Assembly: GCF_921293095.1 (NCBI RefSeq)
Contig: NC_060258.1
Location: forward strand, 744,001 to 808,000
Source of the DNA: Ischnura elegans
Taxonomy: Eukaryota > Arthropoda > Insecta > Odonata > Coenagrionidae
Direction: 5' to 3'
DNA length: 64,000 bases
Both the position numbers and the translations under genes were made by a program. Below, in pieces: positions 34,189 through 43,812 of this stretch. Below the pieces are notes generated by a model that saw only the letters and a program-made list of their open reading frames with translations, searched no databases and had not been told where the DNA came from. The first letter of the stretch is position 1. The number at the start of each line of letters is the position of its first letter.

Positions 34189-36278
34189 ACATCGATCGTA
34201 TCACCAACGAATCCGCCAGCAGAACCTATTCTTCGTCTACCAGCAAGCAGAAGAAAAAATTCCAACATCTCCACGAGAGACAGCATCCTCAGCCACCCAA
34301 CAACAAGGAAAAGTTAATTTGCAACATTGCGGGCATTCAACTGAGTGACGCAGCCACATCGGTTCTCGCGAAAGGATTAAACTTTGCCTTCTCGCCACGC
34401 CATATCCCCGTGGAAGATATCATTACCGGAGTAGAAGTCGCCCTGCGGAAGCTTCCACATCAAGATGCCGAAGAGATCCGGCAAGATGTCGCCAACGTTT
34501 TGACGAAGTCTAAGCCTCCACGTCCCAACCTACCTTTGGACCAAAGACGAGCGCTTGACGACCTGAAATCCAATCGTGACATCATCATTCTGGGAGCCGA
34601 CAAAGGGAATTCCACAGTCGTCATCAACAGAAAGGATTACCAGGCCAAGGTTAAGTCACTATTGGAGGATCCGACGTACGAAAAATTGAAGAAGGACCCG
34701 ACTGCTAAAATTGAACGAGAAGTAAGGGAGCTAATTAAGCGCTCTTCCATTTCTAACGAAGAACAATTTCAAATTTTGCCTTCGTCCGCCAGACCTCCTC
34801 GTCTCTACGGGCTGCCGAAGATTCATAAAGAAGGAGTTCCGTTTCGTCCTATCGTCAGCTGCATTGGGTCACCAACCTACGCATTGGCACGCTATCTCGC
34901 CAACCACCTCCAACCCTTCATCGGACAGACGGGATCCTGCGTGAAGAATTCGAAAGAATTCATCGAAGTTCTGAAACAACTGAGAATCGCTGACAATGAC
35001 ATCCTCGTCAGTTTCGACGTTGTTTCACTATTCACAAAGGTTCCCATAAAAGAGTCTGTTGACATCATAAAAAGGCTCACCAAATTCGGGCTTCCGACGG
35101 ATTTTCCGAAACTCGCGGATTTCTGCCTGAGGAGCAACTATTTTCTTTGGGACGGAGAATTTTACAAACAAAAGGATGGAGCAGCTATGGGGAGCCCCCT
35201 CTCGCCTGTTGTTGCCAACTTATACATGGAGCATTTCGAAGAAGACGCCTTGGCCTCGAGCAAGCTTCGACCATCTTGCTGGATTAGATATGTCGACGAC
35301 ACATTTGTCATATGGCCACATGGAAAAGACACGCTAAAAGAATTCGCCGATCATCTAAACAGCATCCACCCATCCATCCAATTCACCATGGAGATAGAGA
35401 TGAATGGAGAACTACCCTTTTTAGACGTACTGGTGCAGAGAGGCATGAACGGATCGCTGAGACACGCGGTGTACAGAAAAGCAACACACACGGACCGTTA
35501 CCTCCACGCGCACTCCCACCATCATCCTCAACAGAAAGCATCGGTCATGAAAACACTACTTCATAGGGCCAGAGTGGTTTCTGACGATGGTGCTCTGAAG
35601 AAAGAAGAGGATCGCGTGAAAGAAGCCTTCAGACAGAATGGATATTCGGAAGCCTTCATCCATCGCCAGGCAAGAATTCCGAATAAACGCCTACCTGAAG
35701 ATTGCGCGGAGAGAAGAGAGAAAAACAAGCCAGTAGCCTATGCCACCATCCCATACGTCGCTGGAACGTCTGAGAGAATTTCGCGTGTGCTGAGAAAAGC
35801 AGGCATCGTGACGCGCCACAGAGCATTAAAGAAGATGAGCGACTTGTTTCCATCTGCCAAGGACCGACTACATCCCCTCAACGTGGAAGGCGTTTATAGA
35901 ATCCCGTGCTCATGCGGGAAAACTTACGTCGGGCAGACAGGGCGCTCCGTGACTTCTCGTCTCAAAGAACATAGCCGTGCGATATTACATCGTGACACGG
36001 ACAAGTCGGCGATAGCGGAGCATGCCTACTCAGAAGACGGACATCGAATTTTAATCGACGAGACGCAGGTGTTAGCCCAAGAAAAATTCTATCATCGACG
36101 ACTAATTCGGGAGGCTATTGAAATTGAAAAATGCCCCCAAAATTTCAACAGAGTGGACGGCGTTAAACTCAGCCAGACGTGGAAAACGATTTTCCGAAAG
36201 AGAAGAAAACGAATATGTTACCAACAAGGTTATTCGCTCGACAAGAAGAGTCCGCTCGTCGCTCAAGGACAGGGGTGA
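34189..36278 (+). CDS. PLE polyprotein: reverse transcriptase + GIY-YIG endonuclease
   Basis: The open frame is uninterrupted (717 codons from 34125; the first ~22 codons derive from the inverted copy, so genuine PLE sequence starts at HIDRITNES). Order: an N-terminal region with FSPRHIP; ADKGNSTVVI; RT motifs GLPKIHKEGVPFRPIVS, FDVVSLFTKVP (catalytic Asp), GAAMGSPLSPVVANLYM and RYVDDTFVIW (catalytic YVDD); a thumb/connector with LPFLDVLV; then GIY-YIG-type VYRIPCSCGKTYVGQTGRS with a downstream R..EH. PLE reverse transcriptases are related to telomerase, and the nuclease nicks the target to prime reverse transcription in the nucleus. All visible catalytic motifs are kept, consistent with recent activity. 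No introns were seen. Confidence 0.9.
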
Positions 36279-36456
36279 GAGTTCTGCTGACGTCAACTCC
36301 GCCCCCCTTCCCCACTACGGGGGAGGTGGACGAGTATATTAATTGACCACCGATTCCGTAATTTCATTCATCGCCTGATGATGCGTCCTGCAACGGTCGC
36401 GAAAGCTTGCACGACAAAGCGCCACACGCAGCTGCACCCGGAAGCCATTATCAACG
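36279..36456 (+). repeat. PLE 3' untranslated end
   Basis: Follows the stop at 36276-36278. Includes tgctgacgtcaac, ccactacgggggaggtgg and a CTGATGATGCGTCC...CGCGAAAGC block (36375-36406); the whole is repeated inverted at 33198-33375. The CTGATGA + GAAA spacing recalls the hammerhead ribozymes described in PLE pLTRs, but canonical stem II/III pairing is not clear. Confidence 0.5.
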
Positions 36457-36766
36457 ATTTTTGATTTCAATTGAGTATTTGAGATTTCAATGGAGTGTTT
36501 GAGATTTCAATAGGATATTTGGGAATTCCATTGAAAATTTCAGAATCCAATGGAATACTTGAAAATTCAATTGTATCTTTTCTTCGAATTCCATTGAATT
36601 TCCTAATATTCAATGGAATATTCGTATTTTCAGTTGTAAATTTGAAAATCCAATGGAATTTTTGGATATTCCATTGAAAACTAGGAAATTTCATTGAAAA
36701 TTGGCATTTTCAATTGATTTCAATTGGAATTTTCAATGGAATCGGCTGATTTTTTCCAATAGGGGA

Positions 36767-37290
36767 CCGTGGATGCTTGCTATAAAGCAGCTACTCTTAC
36801 GTCAAATCAATCGAAATATTCTCTTTGGGAAAAACTGCGATTCAGTCGTGTTACGGCATCAAAAATATATGATGTTGCTAATTGCAAAACCGTGACTGGT
36901 TCTTTAGAAGAAACTCTGCTTGGGGGATCTGTTTTTACTACTGATGCTATTAAGCGTGGGGTAGAATTGGAGCCAGAGGTCATACTAGAAGCAGAGAGGA
37001 GACTGAAGGTAAAAGTGGCTAGAGTTGGCTTATTACTGTCCCCCAGCTTACCAATACTTAGTGCTTTTCCAGATGGCTTGATGGACCATGCTATAATTGA
37101 GGTGAAGTGTCCATCTAGTTCCAAATATTTAAAAATTTATGTATCAGACTCTGGTGTGATCGCCCCTAAGTACATGGGGAAAATGTAATTACGAATGAAA
37201 ATGAGCGGGTTGAAAAGAGGGGTCTTTTGTGTATGCTCTCCAGATTTTGAGAGCTCTCACGAAATCAAAATTCTTAACATTCTCTCATGA
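36767..37290 (+). CDS. SWIM/YqaJ gene, exon 3, right part (YqaJ domain, in-frame stop)
   Basis: Resumes in frame with VDACYKAATLTSNQSKYSLW, then EKLRFSRVTASKIYDVANC, GG.VFTTDAIKRGVELEPE, SAFPDGLMDHAIIEVKCPSS and VIAPKYMGKM. The acidic E of ELEPE, D of FPDG and E-K of IEVK are the nuclease residues expected for a YqaJ/lambda-exonuclease fold. TAA at 37186-37188 stands where the family has glutamine (…KY..Q.QLQM). The same frame then reads LRMKMSGLKRGVFCVCSPDF and ends at TGA 37288-37290, shorter than usual for the family. Confidence 0.8.
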
Positions 37291-37690
37291 TCAGAACCAC
37301 AGTTTTAATGTACAACTTCAGAAATATACATAAAAGACACCAAATATTTCGTGAAGAAAAAAATGGTACATCCAAATGTTTCTGTTAGCAAGATGTTTTT
37401 CAGAGGGATCTTAAGTTTAGGATACATAGAAATATCTTTTTACTCACAAAATTTGGAAAATTTACAAAATCCAACTCTTAGTACGAGTACATATTCCATA
37501 GATGAAAGAACTCATAAATGAGTTTCACAAGCCATTCATCCGTGGTGATGTCTATGAATAATAAAAATATCTCAGCCGAAAATATAAGATAGCGCCATTT
37601 TTCACAACCAACAACAACATGATCACAACAAATATTTGGCAGTGATTTCAAATACAAACTTTACTATAGGAATAATGCAACTACAACAAG
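37291..37690. repeat. ~530-bp period repeat, unit 1
   Basis: Directly downstream of the gene. Landmarks: aaccacag, gacaccaaatatttcgtg, aatgtttctgttagcaa.atgtttttcagag, catccgtggtgatgt and gatcacaacaaatatttggcag. Unit 2 (37827-38225) repeats them in order at an offset of 529-538 bp. A third, diverged unit is split around the second piggyBac (40920-41016 and 43813-44315). The repeat may even start inside the last exon. Confidence 0.75.
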
Positions 37691-37826
37691 TGCTGACTTT
37701 ATATTTAACTAACAAATCCGATGAGTCAAATTCAAGCGAACAATTTCATACAGGCATTTTTTGTAAATAGTTTTGAAATGATAATAACTCCATCAAAACT
37801 TAAAAGACCGCCTGAATATTCATTCA

Positions 37827-38225
37827 GGATTACAACCACATTCTTAGTGTATAAATACAACTTTTAAGGCACCAAATACTTCGTTAAGGAAAAATGGAAC
37901 ATCCGAATATTTCTGCTAACAAAATGTTTTTCAGAGTGATTGAGTTATTAATACATACACACATATTTTTACTAAAAAAATCGGTAAAAGTACATAATAT
38001 ACCTCTTAGAAAGAGTAATCACTCCATACATGAAAGAATCCATGAATGCATTTCACAAGTCATCCATCTGTGGCGATATGTTAGAATAATAATATTTATC
38101 TGAGGCAATAATATAAATTAGTACCATTTATCCCAACCACCATCAACACGATCACAATAAATATTTGGCAGTGAATTGAAATACAAATATTACTCCAGGA
38201 ATAAGGCTACAAAAACAATTGGAAG
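37827..38225. repeat. ~530-bp period repeat, unit 2
   Basis: Landmarks: aaccacat, gcaccaaatacttcg, aatatttctgctaacaaaatgtttttcagag, catctgtggcgata and gatcacaataaatatttggcag. By eye roughly three quarters identical to unit 1. No coding frame is shared. Confidence 0.75.
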
Positions 38226-38242
38226 AAAAACAAGTGAAATAT

Positions 38243-38293
38243 CATGAAAAACTCACGACCGACAAAGACTTTGCCGGTCGTGAGTTTTTCATG
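38243..38293. repeat. 51-bp near-perfect palindrome
   Basis: Arms CATGAAAAACTCACGACCG and its exact inverse (19 bp), with a central segment that itself pairs (CAAAG / CTTTG) except for one position. It lies just after repeat unit 2, in otherwise AT-rich sequence, and could fold into an extended cruciform or RNA hairpin. Confidence 0.85.
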
Positions 38294-39540
38294 GTAATTA
38301 GAATTCATGATTATTCGCAAAAGGAATCAAAGTAGCTGACATCTGGTGGCCAATTTCAGAAACGAGACAGAGATGATCGGCCGGTTTGTTTACTAATGCC
38401 ACAGCCTAGCGGTGAGCGAAACGGGTGTATTTTCAGCAATTTTGTGAAGCGAATACTGATGTATATCTCAGTTGTGAATAATAGATGAAGCTATTTTCTC
38501 CACATCTGACGTTTTAAAGTTCAATAGAGACTTAAGAGAGGTCCCTCGTTGAGGGATATGAAGTGGAATGCTGTAATCTGTAATGGTTGAAGCACTGATG
38601 GAGTATTTGGTTCTTGTAATGGTCTTTTTCATACAAACAAGCGTTATTAATGGCATGTCACACGAGATACAACCTTTTCAGAAGAAAATTGGCGCTTCTT
38701 TTTCCGTTTTCGTGTGTATTGTTTAACGATTTTATCAACCATCTATTACAATAGATATATCATTATTAAAATCATCAAACAATATGATAGGCATCTACTC
38801 ACATAAGCTGTCCGTCCTCAATAATCTATTCTTCTTAAGGGAATTCGACGTCGGTGTGGTCGTGAGAGGAATTCCCCTTGAATTGGCGTTTTTACTGCTA
38901 TGTGGAGTCACTCGACTCTCACCGGCTAGCGAAGATCGATGGGAAAGTGTCGAGTCGGGTCGCGGGAGGGTCTCCGTGCCTCGGCTCGGCCGATTAGTGA
39001 GTAGTTGCCCGGGAATCCCATCTATATACATATTCATATAATTCTCATTTGTCGCGATTCGAATTATTTACCCAACCTTAACTTTCCTGGCTTATTGGAT
39101 AGCTGAAAATTCATTGATAGTTATTGCAAGTTTGATCAACCTTCCTTCCGTCTGGATCTCCTCCTCTGTCACCTCCATACTTACGCGATCAAGTTTTAAG
39201 TATGCATTTAATGATACATTGACGTTGTCATGCCTTTATATGTTTTTATATTACCCATTCTAACTTTTTTCTTAAATAAACTAGCAAACTCTTGCCCATT
39301 CTCATGACGTGCTCCCACTTCTTTCCCAAATTAGGGGTGTTGCGGAATCTATGGAGAGAGATAGCTTTTGTCTCACACTGGCTGGTGCAATTATAAACGC
39401 CGCACATTTTGTTGCTCATTAACTTCTCCTTCTATGTTTTTCATCATAATGCCTTTGATATTCGTCTAAACGTTATAGAGCTGGCTGTCTATCGTTTCAC
39501 ACAAGCAAGCGTACTAAGGCATCCGATCATCTCTATTCGG
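38294..39540. other. No recognised gene
   Basis: 38820-39020 is GC-richer than its surroundings and open on both strands (85 codons plus, 80 codons minus), with no motif. Nothing else recognised. Confidence 0.4.
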
Positions 39541-39545
39541 CCATG

Positions 39546-40016
39546 GGTGCGGTCCAATGAATGCTACTTTCGCTACCAGACGCTACTGAAGGAAGTGCTC
39601 CGGAGCTCCGGTCCATAGGTGCTACGTTTGCTATTAGAATTTCTTTTCGGACCAGCCAGGAGCGAAGTCAAAATGGCGGAATTGAACGAGGGTGGGCAAA
39701 CTGGGATTATAAAAACCAAAGAGATGGTTATATGGTCATTAAATATTAATAAATATGTTCGAATATCATTTAAATGAATTTTATTTTCCAGAAACGAGGT
39801 TCTACAAAGTAAAGCAAGAAACTTTGGACCGTATTTCTCACACCTAACCTCGCCTACCCCTTCTAATTGAAACGGGTGAAGCGAGGCGGGAAACGGGTGT
39901 GTGACGTTTTCCGTGACGTCACACCTTAACCTGTAGCGCTCCGTAGCGAATAACGGACCGCCTTGGAGCTCGTCTGTGGCGCTACGAAGCATTGGTAGCG
40001 TTCAACGGACCGCACC
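39546..40016. mobile_element. 471-bp TIR element with 5-bp target duplication CCATG
   Basis: Left end GGTGCGGTCCAATGAATGCT; right end the inverse with changes (AGCGTTCAACGGACCGCACC). CCATG directly flanks both sides (39541-39545 and 40017-40021). Subterminally, gctac.. / ..gtagc words and a second ggtccg / cggacc pair repeat the end motif. No coding capacity. The superfamily cannot be assigned from the TIRs alone. Confidence 0.8.
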
Positions 40017-40264
40017 CCATGACACCTAATTTAGTGCTGCCACCTGGATTCCCTTCCAGATGCGAATATCGCACCTGGAAGGGATTTATTTACCTATTGA
40101 GAACTTTCAATTCATAACATTCTGGCTACGGTCGGTAGCTATCGATTGTGTTGCATTCGATACATTTTTCAATCGTGCCAGTCACGATATATCTAATTTT
40201 CAACCTAATCGATTGAGATTAGCCTAGTGCTGTATTCCTGCGCGCTTCGTCAACAGGCCGTGAA

Positions 40265-40380
40265 TGGTTAGTATACATTGACGAAAATCTACGGAGCGGC
40301 ACAGTATCCCCAGAGTCAATGGATACTATCTACATACGAATTAGGTACTGAGGGTTCTGTGCCGTCTGGGAAATAATTTT
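40265..40380. repeat. Small dispersed repeat shared with 26370-26450
   Basis: Inverted match to 26370-26450 (ggcacagaa.cct.., ttcgtatg.agatagtatcc). In this copy the cattgac..atac words are themselves mirrored across the centre, making a hairpin. A short related word also occurs near 60390. Confidence 0.5.
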
Positions 40381-40562
40381 TTGAAAGCGGTAGTCTTCCA
40401 AATGCAAACTAATTGTTGGTTCTAGCTGCCAAAAGGCCACTGCCTATATAACAAAGACACAGCTGCCCACAGTACAATCACCCCATTCGATATTTTTCAG
40501 TAATTTTGCTGTGTACACCTGGAACAACAATTAATGAGTAAGTCGTTTATCCAGGAGCATCA

Positions 40563-40795
40563 TGGTAGTTTCCTATTTTTTTGTAATAACCTAAATCGAA
40601 ATATTATTACTCCAGGAGTAAATATTTCACGCTTTCAGATTTTTTAAATAACGATTTGTATTTTTCGCGACTAAATAAAAAGAGAAAAATTTCACGCGCG
40701 CGAAAACGCGAAAGCTAAGAATGATTGCTGGGAGAAGCCCGTGTGACGTCATTCTGCTTCCGGCTGCCGCCATGTGAACCCACCTTGATGCGATA
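40563..40795 (+). mobile_element. Partial copy of the 0.67 kb TIR element
   Basis: Matches the first ~230 bp of 9424-10090 (tggtagtttcctattttttt, gaaa.tattattactcc.gga, tttcacgcgcgcgaaaacgcg, ccgtgtg.cgtc). The right part is absent. Diverged from both full copies, so probably an older truncated insertion. Confidence 0.7.
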
Positions 40796-41879
40796 TTTTT
40801 TAAGGTTTTAAATAATTTTTTTCATAGACAATGGATATTTTTAAAAATTTTTATTTCACATCACAAATATCTCGTTTGGCATTGTATTTTTAATCAAAAA
40901 TACATCATTGCACAGTTTTTAAATACATCAGAAGTTTTAATGACAGTATCAAAACTTGAAACACCTTTCATATTTTAATGCATGGTTAAATTCACAGTTT
41001 ACATGAGTAGACACCCTCAACCCTTAACTGGTGACGTGCGGTCTGAGAGACCGCTGCGTTTTTTTTTTAATATGAATATTTTCACAATTAATATTTCAAA
41101 ATGCCTGTAATTTTCGTTAGCATCATATTTTTGCATAACAAGGACATTCTACTCTTAAAATTTTACGTTTCTTTTATTAATTTCTGTAAATTATCAATTG
41201 AATTCGAATAGCGGTCTGAGAGACGGCACGTAACAAAATTAGAAACATCAATAAAAAGTAAACCTGGTGGAAATTATTAAAAAAGTTCTCAAAACAATTC
41301 TTCGTGATTTTTTAGTCACAAGAATAGCTAAATTTTGCTAGGAAGCACCTTGAGCTGTAAGAAGTGGATATTTAAGCACTCCATTTTTCTAAAATTCATT
41401 GCGTTAGAAAAAAATGACCATTCAAGTAGTTCATGAAGGTGAAAGAAAAACAAATGAAATCCAGTTTTTATTTGAAATATTACTCGTTTGTTCATTAAAT
41501 GCTAACATTTTTAGGGATGTTATCAGTAATTGAAATAAATTAGTTGTGTAATTTTTCGTACCCCTTGCAGGCAGTACACGTATGATGTACTTTGTAAATT
41601 GTGGTGGAACAATTGAACACCGACATTTCGTGCGCCGACAATTATTTACGATTATCTTTCAGCAGTTGGTCTCCTCCTAACTATTTGGGGACAGAGGAAA
41701 TACCGAGAGTAAGGCGACGAAATGCAAGTGACGTGACGCCTACATTTGTCCGAAGCGTTTTTTGGTCGCTTTTTCTTCAAGCAACCAGAAAACCCTCGAG
41801 TGCGTAGTTTCTGAGGTGGTGCAAAGTCGACAAATACAACTGGTAGTAAAGGAGGGAGCACAGATGACGACAGAAGTGA

Positions 41880-42348
41880 TGTAGTGAAAGATCTCCCCAG
41901 GCAAGAACAATTTTTTAAAGGGAGAAATCGCTATAAAAGGTCAGCAAATGAGCCAAAGAGGAAAATTCGTATACCCTTCCATAACATCGCTATTCAGAAA
42001 CCTGGTTTGAAGGATTTCATTAAAACACTGGGTAGGGATATTGAACCTCTTCATAATTAGAGACTGATTTTTGATGAACGAATTTTACAATTGAATACGT
42101 TGGTACGATAAAAAAAATAAAAGGGCCAAATGATTTTGCGTCATCCAGAGGACGCATAATGGGCTCTTCATTTTAAGGATTCTCGGCGAACAAGACTGTA
42201 AAATCAAATGTCCCCAAAGTGAATAAGTACATAAGGCCGTTTTTTAGCTTATCTTATGCACTACAGAATGGGTGAATCATGGAAAACAGTGGTAATTGCA
42301 TTTTACAACGCAACTAAACGTGGCGGAGATACTTGTATGCTTGTTGAT
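41880..42348 (+). pseudogene. piggyBac-like transposase remnants
   Basis: At about 41910 a frame gives FFKGRNRYKRSANEPKRKIR with IPFHNIAIQKPGLKDF, like the region before the piggyBac DDE core. From 42256 another frame reads MHYRMGESWKTVVIAFYNAT and KRGGDTCMLVD, matching the ...KP..V..YN.tKgGvDt.D...  block late in the domain. Between them the sequence is shortened and out of frame. The second piece ends exactly where the nested TIR element begins. Confidence 0.7.
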
Positions 42349-43017
42349 AATAGGGTGGTTTCCTATTATTTTTTTATTGCCTTAATCGAAAGATTATTAC
42401 TCCTGGAGTACGTATTTCGCGCTTTTAGATTTTTAAATGACAACATCTTTTTTTCGCGATTAAATGAAAAGTGAAAATTTTCAAGCGCGCGAAAACGAGA
42501 CGCTTAAGTATGAATGTCGGGAAATATCTCCGTACGTCGTATTTCTGGTTCCCCCTCCCGCCCGGTGAGGTGACCTTGAGGCGAGGCTTAGCTCTGATAC
42601 GTCGCAGGATGCTAGCGGATAGCTGAGTACCTTCCTGAACGGTAGCGCTTGGCTTAAAAAAGGTTTATTAATACCTTATCAAACGAAGAAAACTTTCCGA
42701 CATTAGCCAGTTTTAAAAGGTGATTATTAAGACATGTTTCCCTGAGCTCTGTGCCTCATGCTTGCATTGGTAACCTCAGACGATGCATAACTCCTATCCT
42801 CTCGTGTAGAAACTAGGTCCCTGTGACGTCATGCGGAGTGGAATCGCATGGGCGCCAATCTGGCCTTTTTCAAATGAGGATAAAATTTGACCCTTGCCAT
42901 TCGTCTAAACCGGTATTTCAAAAACCAAATAATTTGTGTATTATGAATACAGTAATGGTGGGTAACGAATCGCAATCAATGCCTTTCGTTTTCTTTGATG
43001 AAGGAAACTACCCTATT
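42349..43017. mobile_element. 0.67 kb TIR element, copy 2, nested in piggyBac copy 2
   Basis: Full-length sister of 9424-10090 in the same orientation. Starts AATAGGGTGGTTTCCT, ends AGGAAACTACCCTATT. It interrupts the transposase remnant after the GGDT..LVD block, so it is younger than that piggyBac. Confidence 0.85.
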
Positions 43018-43420
43018 GTGAGTTGGTGACAAAATGTACTGCAGATACACATCCGGGAGTATTTTTCAGAATGTTAAATATTTCCTTTGTCATCTCTTTT
43101 GTGCTTCAGCAATGTGAGAAAGCTAAGAGAGAGATATGACAAGATTTAATTTTATTTAATCAATGGTGGAGTTCTCGTCAGACTCCATACGGGAACAAGA
43201 ATGTCAAATATGTAAGACTCCCGAGACAGGTGGGATAAATTATTGCGTAAATTCTCCCTCTATCGCAGGAAGAGGCCGAAGAAGTTGAGAGGTTGGAGAT
43301 GCGGACAATATGTAGACTTTTCACGCCGTACAAACACACGGAAAACCTCTTTCTTATTTTTCCAGTGCAAAAAGACTGTGTGATTTGTGAAAAATTTTAA
43401 TTATGATAGCCTGCAGAATG
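43018..43420 (+). pseudogene. piggyBac-like transposase C-terminal remnant
   Basis: At about 43268-43390 a frame reads KRPKKLRGWRCGQYVDFSRR, then TNTRKTSFLFFQCKKTVCDL. RC..C...RRT.T...C..CkktVCd.h is the Cys-rich tail of piggyBac transposases, with some cysteines changed. It lies ~0.4 kb from the right TTAA, as in copy 1. Confidence 0.65.
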
Positions 43421-43812
43421 CATCAAGAAAAGGAATAGGTGGGATGAATTTCACGGCTACTTACTACTTAGCCTATCAACTTAAAAATTTTAGGCCTATT
43501 ATTTTCAAATATGGCGAAATATTGATACAGAAACTAACTCAAGAATAATAATAATAATAGAATTATAACTCAAGCGTTTTTGGCATCAGTTTTTGATCTT
43601 GCTTCAAATAACAATGTTTACTGAAAAATTGGTCCGTATTAGGAATGTATAAAAATTTAATACAAGTTTTAAAATAGTTAAGCGCTTTAAAAAATGAAAC
43701 TAAGCAATAAGCATAGCAACTTTTTATGAATTTTTGTTTCAGAGTGTTGTTTTTCCAGACCGCACGTCACTGGTAGTGTAACAAGAATTGCACGTCACAG
43801 GTCAAGGGTTAA

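Larger units (their letters stand above)
33174..36456 (+). mobile_element. Penelope-like element (PLE) with inverted partial copy, recent
   Basis: A plus-strand PLE body (34189-36456) preceded by an inverted copy of its last 991 bp (33198-34188 against 35468-36458). The two arms have the same length and appear to differ at only a few bases, so the insertion is young or the arms have been homogenised. Head-to-head 5' joints of this kind are a known PLE feature (inverted pLTR/partial copies). The extra 24 bp at the left edge (33174-33197) has no right-hand partner. The element looks whole over the RT and endonuclease but begins directly in coding sequence, so its 5' end is probably cut back. 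Confidence 0.85.
32127..36764. mobile_element. TIR element with TTCAATTGAAA arrays, split by a Penelope-like insertion
   Basis: Perfect inverted ends CCCTATTGGAAAAAATCA (32127-32144) and TGATTTTTTCCAATAGGG (36747-36764), directly flanked by GA on both sides. Its own sequence is 32127-33173 plus 36457-36764, about 1.36 kb. Both ends are arrays of the near-palindromes TTCAATTGAA and TTCCATTGAAA: 32155-32280 on the left and 36460-36745 on the right. No coding frame. The superfamily is not recognised. Removing the element and one GA restores the reading frame of the YqaJ exon exactly, which fixes the boundaries. Confidence 0.85.
27901..37290 (+). pseudogene. SWIM zinc-finger / YqaJ-type nuclease gene, interrupted
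   Basis: Exons 27901-28031, 28152-28348, 31752-32126 and 36767-37290, the last two being one exon split by an inserted element. The introns are GT-AG. Reading across the introns and the empty insertion site gives 374 codons without a break. Order: a short N-terminal region; RMSYGDSALGYVQVKR and RVTPEHKVRSK; a SWIM zinc finger formed by CLDC in exon 2 and GGCKHVVA in exon 3; HRRSEEPAPTSTVCYWRKS; then the YqaJ/lambda-exonuclease-like domain with LRFSRVTASK, RGVELEPE, AFPDG and IEVKCPSS (PD-(D/E)XK residues). Arthropods have many such SWIM-YqaJ proteins, whose cellular role is not settled. A TAA at 37186 replaces an expected glutamine codon in frame, and family-like sequence (MSGLKRGVFCVCSPDF) continues to 37290. 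With that stop, the inserts and an apparently short C-terminus, this copy is probably dead. Confidence 0.85.
41017..43812 (+). mobile_element. piggyBac-like transposon, decayed (copy 2, different family)
   Basis: Ends CCCTTAACTGGTGACGTGC (from 41021) and the inverse GCACGTCACAGGTCAAGGG (to 43808), with TTAA at 43809-43812 and TCAA (one change) at 41017-41020. Subterminal gtgacgtgcggtctg also appears at both ends. Coding remnants on the plus strand are at 41860-42348 and 43020-43400. A 669-bp TIR element (42349-43017) is nested inside. Divergent from the piggyBac at 15.4 kb in ends and protein. Confidence 0.85.

Noticed and set aside
36467-36694. Open frames on both strands in the TTCAATTGAAA array
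   Set aside because: Palindromic repeats give repetitive open frames on both strands; no sign of coding.
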